Below, piece after piece: positions 6,789-10,891 of a stretch of 10,891 nucleotides of DNA. Below the pieces are notes generated by a model that worked only from the letters and a program-made list of their open reading frames with translations, did no database searches and was not told the DNA's origin. Numbering within the stretch: the stretch's first letter is position 1; each line of letters starts with the position of its first letter. A program made the translations under genes and the position numbers. The DNA is from Bacillota bacterium (lineage in GTDB: Bacteria > Bacillota > GCA-003054495 > Carboxydocellales > JAJZTU01), in the NCBI GenBank assembly GCA_021848765.1, contig JAJZTU010000097.1:1-10891 (forward strand), written 5' to 3'.

Positions 6789-7487
6789 ATGCAGTTACTG
6801 GTTAAGGACGTAATGAGCAAGAACTTGATTAAGTTGAAGAAAGACAATACGGTGGGGGATGTGGCGCAGGTATTTCTGGCGCGGGTGATAGATGGTGCAC
6901 CGGTAGTGGATGACAAGAGCAAAGTCATTGGTATATTTACCAAGACCCACCTAATCAGGGCCATGGCTATGGGTACCCCTTTACAGACACCCATCGAAAG
7001 GCTTATGGCCAAGAATATCATTACCATTAGTGAAAAAATGCTTGCCGAGGAGGCGCTCTCCATTCCCGTTGGCCGGCTGCCGGTTGTGAATGACAAAGGC
7101 GCCCTGGTAGGTTGGCTCACCAGGACTGATTTGGCCAATGCCTTTTTTAGCAGGTACCAACCGTTGATGGAAAACTTGCTGCCGGCCCTGAACACCACCC
7201 GGGTTGCCTTGGTCCTCGTGAATACCGAAGGGTTTATTACCATTTGCAACCAGGCTACCGAGGAAATCTGGGGCCTCCAGGAGGGGAGTACTTTTATTGA
7301 CCGTCATGTGGAAGAGGTATTCTCGACCAAGAAAATTAGCATTGTTCTCCGCACCGGAACACCTGCCGCTGAAATTCTCACCGTCAAGCGGGCAACCATT
7401 GCCGCTCAATACAGTCCCCTCCTGAATGAGGAGCAGGTAACGGGAGTAGTTGCCGTATTTCAGGATATTACGGGCCTCAGTGTTTAG
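6789..7487 (+). CDS. Two-CBS domain plus PAS domain protein, probable ligand-sensing regulator
   Basis: A 232-residue soluble protein. Two CBS motifs form a Bateman module: residues 1-60 (VKDVMSKNLIKLKKDNTVGDVA, DGAPVVDD, VIGIFTKTHLIRA) and about 64-120 (MAKNIITISEKM, GRLPVVNDKGALVGWLTRTDL). Bateman modules usually bind adenosine nucleotides. A PAS domain follows at about 125-230 (ALVLVNTEGFITICNQATEEIWG to VVAVFQDITGL). In this bacterial group the same CBS-CBS-PAS order often precedes a sigma-54 AAA+ and HTH output region, but here the frame stops right after the DIT motif and no AAA+ sequence follows. It may act through a partner. ATG at 6789 has AGAGG nine to ten bases upstream. The gene is followed by a perfect hairpin at 7519-7560. 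Confidence 0.92.
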   Translation: MQLLVKDVMSKNLIKLKKDNTVGDVAQVFLARVIDGAPVVDDKSKVIGIFTKTHLIRAMAMGTPLQTPIERLMAKNIITISEKMLAEEALSIPVGRLPVVNDKGALVGWLTRTDLANAFFSRYQPLMENLLPALNTTRVALVLVNTEGFITICNQATEEIWGLQEGSTFIDRHVEEVFSTKKISIVLRTGTPAAEILTVKRATIAAQYSPLLNEEQVTGVVAVFQDITGLSV

Positions 7488-7518
7488 CGTAGAGGTTCGC
7501 CCGGTGTAAATGTTCATG

Positions 7519-7560
7519 ACATAATCAGGCCGTGGGTTACGACCCACGGCCTGATTATGT
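7519..7560. terminator. Perfect 19-bp hairpin between convergent genes, probable bidirectional terminator
   Basis: Positions 7519-7537 and 7542-7560 are perfectly complementary over 19 pairs with a TACG loop; the core is GGCCGTGGGT. It sits 31 bases after the CBS-PAS stop and 67 bases past the stop of the minus-strand zinc-ribbon gene, so it can serve both. The T tracts on either side are poor, which is unusual for such a strong stem. Confidence 0.65.
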
Positions 7561-7606
7561 TTCCACGGAAATTTATAAAACTGGTTCTACATGGCCGGGC
7601 AGGTAA

Positions 7607-7620
7607 TCGACCGGTCGTAA
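7607..7620 (+). repeat. 14-base intergenic repeat containing a 10-base palindrome, copy 2
   Basis: Identical to 1790-1803 (TCGACCGGTCGTAA). This copy lies seven bases beyond the stop codon of the minus-strand zinc-ribbon gene. Both copies are therefore just downstream of a gene end. Confidence 0.5.
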
Positions 7621-7627
7621 TGACCCG

Positions 7628-7789
7628 TTAATAATCTTCGTTGGATGCATAGAGCATGCTGTTTGACGGTAAAGACTCGCCGCAGACATTGCATTTTCCT
7701 TCATCCAGGGTAGTCATATTACCACATTTATGGCATTTACACACTTTTTCAGCATTATCCGGTTGGCTTGGTTTACTGGTTTGCTGCAC
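7628..7789 (-). CDS. Small zinc-ribbon protein, 53 residues
   Basis: Reading the minus strand from GTG at 7789 gives VQQTSKPSQPDNAEKV, then CKCHKCGN, MTTLDEGK, CNVCGE and a short acidic tail ending in EDY. Cysteines C19-x2-C22 and C33-x2-C36, each followed by Gly, form a classic zinc-ribbon/rubredoxin-like pair of knuckles; C17 is an extra one. A strong SD, GGAGGTG (plus 7798-7804), lies nine to ten bases upstream of the GTG. The N-terminal 15 residues are polar and probably flexible. The gene converges on the CBS-PAS gene, with a hairpin between them. It was easy to miss because it is short and starts with GTG. A structural or redox/DNA-binding role cannot be told from sequence. Confidence 0.8.
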   Translation of the reverse strand: MQQTSKPSQPDNAEKVCKCHKCGNMTTLDEGKCNVCGESLPSNSMLYASNEDY

Positions 7790-8062
7790 CTGGCTTTCAC
7801 CTCCCAAGGAAAAAAATATGTTTTCACAAGCTATTTTGTGCTGGATTGAGCAGCATTATGCTTCTTAGACATGCACATGACAGGCTAATGCGACATACTA
7901 ATGTAATACTCTTTTCCTAATTATTCTCCAGGGGGTTGGCCATGTAAAATGCCGAGGACATGTCGAAAAATGTAGAGAAAATTAGAACTTCAGACCGACG
8001 GTGCAAGTTGTGGAGGAATATTCTGCTGAATAGAGAATTATGGTTGAAGATTGGAGGAGTCA
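7790..8062. other. 273-base intergenic region between divergent zinc-ribbon and GalT-like genes
   Basis: Holds the SD of the minus-strand gene at its left end and that of the GalT-like gene at its right end. Minor dyads are visible: CACAA and TTGTG at 7825-7840, and CATGT and ACATG at 7941-7962. A weak promoter candidate for galT is TTGTGG (8008-8013), 17 bases, TAGAGA (8031-8036). No open frame with an SD, no tRNA and no riboswitch I recognise. Confidence 0.5.
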
Positions 8063-9100
8063 ATGGTGCCAGAACTGAGGAAAGACCCAATTTCCGGTAC
8101 CTGGGTGATTATCGCCAGTGAACGCAGCAAGAGACCTAATGATTTTGCCGGACCTAATGAAAAGAAGAAAGGCGGATTTTGTCCCTTTTGTTACGGGAAT
8201 GAAGACAAGACTCCGCCTGAGCTATTGGCCTACCGTGCACCCGGGCTTGAGGCCAACCGGTCCGGCTGGTCGGTGCGGGTAGTGCCTAACAAGTTTGCCG
8301 CTGTCCAGACTGAAGGGGAGCTTAATCCTCAAACCAACAATCTTTACCAAACCATGAATGCTATTGGGGCCCATGAAGTGGTAATTGAATCCCCGGATCA
8401 TAATGCATCCCTGGGGAGCCTGCCTGCAGCCCAGGCAGAAAGAGTGGTGAGAGCCCTCTGCGAACGCTACCGGGCAATTGCCCACGATTCCAGGATCCAA
8501 TACATTCAAATTTTCAAAAACTCCGGAGGGGTAGCCGGGGCTTCCCTGGAACATTCCCATTGGCAAATTATTGCCATTCCGCTGGTGCCAGAGGCGGTGG
8601 AGCGTGAAATTGCCAACTCCCGGGAGCATTATGCCGTGCACCGGAAGTGCCTGTTCTGTGACTTGCTTAGTCAGGAGCTTGAAGATAACCGGCGGATAGT
8701 GGACCAAGGAGAGGATTTTTTCATTTTCTGTCCCTATGCGTCCCGGTTTCCCTATGAGCTGTGGATTGCCCCTAAAAATCACCTGAGCAATTTTGGGGAA
8801 ATGGGAGAGCGCGAGTTGGCCGGGCTGGCCAGGGCCGTTAAGCTTGCTGCCGGCAAGCTGGAAACCGCCTTTAATAACCCACCCTACAACATAGTCCTCC
8901 ATACCGTTCCGGTGCAAAAAGGACCTGAACTCTATTACCACTGGCACCTGGAAATACTCCCCCGTTTAACTATTACTGCCGGCTTTGAATGGGGAACCGG
9001 TTACTTTATTAACCCGACCTCCCCGGAAATGGCTGCCCAGGTCTTAAGGGATATCCAACTTGCCCAAGGGGAACCTGAGAATAACCAAGGAGGAACATAA
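8063..9100 (+). CDS. galT: GalT-family nucleotidyltransferase (galactose-1-phosphate uridylyltransferase or ADP-glucose phosphorylase-like)
   Basis: A 345-residue histidine-triad superfamily enzyme. GalT swaps UMP between UDP-glucose and galactose 1-phosphate through a uridylyl-histidine. The catalytic motif reads HSHWQ (H164, H166, Q168), with H166 the expected nucleophile. FCPFC (C40, C43), H113 (SPDHNAS) and H164 match the zinc ligands of the E. coli enzyme. A second CxxC (C196, C199 in CLFCDLL) occurs in the C-terminal half, along with FKNSGGVAGASLEHSH and YHWHLEILPR. ATG at 8063 is chosen over TTG at 8051 because GGAGG (8053-8057) lies five bases before it. The stop is two bases before glgA, so the two are co-transcribed and probably translationally coupled. 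No galK or galE is nearby; pairing with glycogen synthase makes an ADP-glucose substrate plausible, but that is inference. Confidence 0.93.
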   Translation: MVPELRKDPISGTWVIIASERSKRPNDFAGPNEKKKGGFCPFCYGNEDKTPPELLAYRAPGLEANRSGWSVRVVPNKFAAVQTEGELNPQTNNLYQTMNAIGAHEVVIESPDHNASLGSLPAAQAERVVRALCERYRAIAHDSRIQYIQIFKNSGGVAGASLEHSHWQIIAIPLVPEAVEREIANSREHYAVHRKCLFCDLLSQELEDNRRIVDQGEDFFIFCPYASRFPYELWIAPKNHLSNFGEMGERELAGLARAVKLAAGKLETAFNNPPYNIVLHTVPVQKGPELYYHWHLEILPRLTITAGFEWGTGYFINPTSPEMAAQVLRDIQLAQGEPENNQGGT

Positions 9101-9102
9101 AT

Positions 9103-10596
9103 ATGGCTAACAATGACAGAGGTGATAAGTTGAAAATATTATTTGTCGCTGCGGAAGTAGTACCGTTTGCTAAAACCGGAGGTCTTGCCGATGTCGCAGG
9201 TTCCTTACCCCAGGCTCTGGCCCTTATGGGTCACGATGTGCGGGTGGTAATGCCCAAGTATCGTTCAATTAAAGGAGAATTTGTTAATCTGACCGATTTC
9301 CCGGTGGCAGTAGGTGAGCGCAGGGAAACTGCTGTCCTGCGCAGAGGCGCCATCAACGCTTCCGGGGGTGAAACTATTTTAGAGGTTCCGGTCTATTTTA
9401 TTGACAATTATCACTATTTTGACCGTGATAGCCTGTACGGGTATTATGATGAAGCAGAGCGCTTTGCCTTTTTCAGTAAGGCGGTGCTGGAAATGCTGCC
9501 CCGGGTTGATTTCCAGCCTGATGTGATTCACTGCAATGACTGGCAAACCGGTCCGATCTCCCTGCTGCTTAAGGAGCAGTACCAGGCCAATCCCTTTTAC
9601 AGCAAGATGGTGTCAGTCTATACCATTCATAACCTTCAGTACCAGGGGAATTTTGAGTCCAGCGCTCTGAAGCTTTTGGGAGTAGGTGATGAATACTTTC
9701 AGCCGGAGCGCATTGAGTTTTACAATCTGGTGAGCTTTACCAAGTGCGGTCTGGTCTATGCTGATGTAATCAATACGGTGAGCCGCACTTATGCTCAGGA
9801 AATTCAAACAGCAGAATACGGGGAAAGGCTGGACGGACTCCTGCGCAAGCGCTCCCGTGATTTGTTCGGTATAATTAACGGGATTCACCATAGTGAGTAT
9901 GACCCCGGGAATGACATTTACATCTGCAGTAAATTTGGCCCCGAAAATCTGGAAGGCAAACGGCCTAACAAGCAGGCCCTGCAGCAGGAAATGGGCCTTC
10001 CGGAAAGGGATGTGCCGGTTATTGGCCTGATTTCCCGCCTGGTGGACCAAAAGGGCCTGGACCTGATTGCGGCAGTGATGGACCAACTCTTAAACAAGGA
10101 CATTCAATTTATTGTCCTGGGTTCCGGGGATAGATATTATGAGCAGATGTTCCAGGAAGCCAGGAGGCGTTATCCTGAAAAGGTGGGTGTCTTCATTGGG
10201 TTTAATGCTCCTATGGCCCAGCGAATTTATGCCGGATGTGATCTGTTCCTGATGCCCTCGCGGTTTGAACCCTGTGGGTTGGGCCAACTGATTGCCCTGC
10301 GCTACGGAACAATTCCTATTGTCAGGTCTACCGGAGGCCTGGCGGATACCATTCAGGAGTTTGACCCTATCACCTTAGCAGGGAATGGCTTCACCTTTAA
10401 AGAGTATAACCCCAAGGCCATGCTGGAGGCCATTGAGAGGGCTGTTCAGCTATGCACCGGGCAGCCGGAGCTTTGGAGAGGCCTGCTGAAAAAGGCTTTA
10501 AGCGCTGATTACTCCTGGGCCCGGTCAGCAAACTCTTATGTTGATTTATACCACCTGGCTGTGGAAAAGAGTAAAAACAGGGCCAAGAGCCCCTAA
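9103..10596 (+). CDS. glgA: Glycogen synthase (ADP-glucose type, GT5)
   Basis: Transfers glucose from ADP-glucose to growing alpha-1,4-glucan in the cytoplasm. A GT-B fold protein of 497 residues, near the usual 480. The N-terminal motif KILFVAAEVVPFAKTGGLADVAGSLPQAL contains KTGGL (24-28), the ADP-glucose binding loop; DVIHCNDWQT and YTIHNLQYQG follow. The C-terminal domain has GLISRLVDQKGLDL and PSRFEPCGLGQ, with E389 the conserved catalytic-site glutamate, then STGGLADTI. ATG at 9103 has SD AAGGAGG (9087-9093). An alternative TTG at 9130, with SD AGAGGTGA just before it, would give the common MKILFVAAE beginning. It is the second gene of the galT-glgA pair and is followed by a terminator. 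Confidence 0.97.
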   Translation: MANNDRGDKLKILFVAAEVVPFAKTGGLADVAGSLPQALALMGHDVRVVMPKYRSIKGEFVNLTDFPVAVGERRETAVLRRGAINASGGETILEVPVYFIDNYHYFDRDSLYGYYDEAERFAFFSKAVLEMLPRVDFQPDVIHCNDWQTGPISLLLKEQYQANPFYSKMVSVYTIHNLQYQGNFESSALKLLGVGDEYFQPERIEFYNLVSFTKCGLVYADVINTVSRTYAQEIQTAEYGERLDGLLRKRSRDLFGIINGIHHSEYDPGNDIYICSKFGPENLEGKRPNKQALQQEMGLPERDVPVIGLISRLVDQKGLDLIAAVMDQLLNKDIQFIVLGSGDRYYEQMFQEARRRYPEKVGVFIGFNAPMAQRIYAGCDLFLMPSRFEPCGLGQLIALRYGTIPIVRSTGGLADTIQEFDPITLAGNGFTFKEYNPKAMLEAIERAVQLCTGQPELWRGLLKKALSADYSWARSANSYVDLYHLAVEKSKNRAKSP

Positions 10597-10627
10597 GCAT
10601 GAACTATAGGAAATTTGGAAAACCTTT

Positions 10628-10664
10628 ACGCCCATTTGGGGAATTACCTGAATGGGCGTTTTTC
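10628..10664 (+). terminator. Intrinsic terminator after glgA
   Basis: ACGCCCATT (10628-10636) and AATGGGCGT (10651-10659) form nine perfect pairs, followed by TTTT. It starts 31 bases after the glgA stop. Confidence 0.88.
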
Positions 10665-10736
10665 TTATGTTTAATTCAATTGAGCAGCAGTATTTACGAT
10701 AACCAAAGAGTTCAAGAAAATGTCACAAAAATAATG

Positions 10737-10764
10737 TTGACTATGTGAAAAACGGTGCTATACT
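10737..10764 (+). promoter_or_regulatory. Strong extended -10 promoter for the last gene
   Basis: TTGACT (10737-10742), a 16-base spacer and TATACT (10759-10764), with TGC directly before the -10. It is one of the best housekeeping-type promoters in the window and drives a leader of about 80 bases. Just upstream and overlapping, TCACA and TGTGA half-sites (about 10723 and 10744) form a loose dyad of unknown meaning. Confidence 0.75.
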
Positions 10765-10772
10765 GGGGATTG

Positions 10773-10789
10773 TACTACTTCGAGTAGTA
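10773..10789 (+). promoter_or_regulatory. 5' leader hairpin
   Basis: TACTACT and AGTAGTA form seven perfect pairs around TCG, right at the predicted 5' end of the transcript. It may stabilise the messenger. The remaining 60 bases before the gene match no riboswitch class I recognise. Confidence 0.5.
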
Positions 10790-10849
10790 GATTGATAGGA
10801 AACCTTTGGAAAATTGGGAATTCTGTAGTGAAAGCGAGGGGGCTCCATT

Positions 10850-10891
10850 ATGGTAAGGTTCGGTAAGCTTAAGACTGTATTGTTGGCTGGG
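10850..10891 (+). CDS. Start of a gene running off the window, possible exported protein
   Basis: ATG at 10850 is preceded by GAGGGGG (10836-10842), seven bases away, in the leader of the promoter at 10737-10764. The 14 visible residues, MVRFGKLKTVLLAG, have a basic N-terminus turning hydrophobic, as in the first part of a signal peptide or membrane anchor. Nothing more can be said about function from the fragment. Confidence 0.7.
   Translation, partial: MVRFGKLKTVLLAG

Noticed and set aside
6593..7249. A 218-codon open frame on the minus strand across the CBS-PAS gene
   Set aside because: It is antisense to clear CBS and PAS motifs and overlaps the YkuK-like gene and the promoter region. 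It has a low-complexity composition and no SD support.
7825..7840. A CACAA and TTGTG dyad upstream of the zinc-ribbon gene, slightly like a Rex site
   Set aside because: The arms are only five bases and the flanks do not match the TTGTGAA/TTCACAA consensus. Too weak to call an operator.
7656..7868. A 70-codon open frame on the plus strand
   Set aside because: It is antisense to the zinc-ribbon gene, which has both an SD and conserved-looking knuckles. The plus frame has no SD.
8222..8947. A 241-codon open frame on the minus strand inside the GalT-like gene
   Set aside because: It lies wholly within a gene with clear motifs, has no SD at its start and no recognisable protein family. It is a shadow frame.
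1..10891. Mobile elements, CRISPR arrays, tRNA or rRNA genes
   Set aside because: I looked for transposase or integrase motifs, regularly spaced repeats, and tRNA-like cloverleaf arms in the intergenic regions and found none.

Overview
The window looks like a piece of chromosome from an anaerobic, probably spore-forming Firmicute of the Desulfotomaculum/Pelotomaculum (Peptococcaceae) type. This is inferred from moderate GC content, purine-rich Shine-Dalgarno (SD) sites, frequent GTG/TTG starts, short intrinsic terminators, and a gene order (mltG, O-methyltransferase, U32 protein) that matches the Bacillus subtilis yrrL-yrrM-yrrO neighbourhood. I saw no insertion sequence, CRISPR array, tRNA or rRNA. 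Most of the window is housekeeping chromosome.

Region 1 (1-640) holds the 3' part of a protein with GTPase-like G3 and G4 motifs, followed by a terminator. Region 2 (about 660-4116) is a co-directional cluster: the cell-wall lytic transglycosylase MltG, a TrmR-type tRNA O-methyltransferase, a TrhP-type U32 protein and a DUF4911-like protein, closed by a terminator. TrhP and TrmR would act one after the other on the wobble uridine of tRNA (U34 to ho5U to mo5U). Region 3 (4125-5871) is a class B penicillin-binding protein with its own leader.

Region 4 (5844-7630) holds a small cysteine-rich gene on the minus strand that overlaps the 3' end of the PBP gene. A YkuK-like RNase H-fold gene diverges from it, and a two-CBS plus PAS protein follows. 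A perfect 19-bp hairpin separates the CBS-PAS gene from a convergent 53-codon zinc-ribbon gene on the minus strand (7628-7789). Region 5 (8063-10664) is a tight GalT-like/GlgA pair, suggesting glycogen or nucleotide-sugar metabolism, closed by a terminator. Region 6 (10737-end) is a strong extended -10 promoter, a 5' leader with a hairpin, and the first 14 codons of a gene that may encode an exported protein.

I did not find a clear new multi-gene system. The points most worth a second look are the two small cysteine-rich genes on the minus strand, inverted repeats that overlap promoters or ribosome binding sites, the unusual start region of mltG, and the pairing of a GalT-like enzyme with glycogen synthase.
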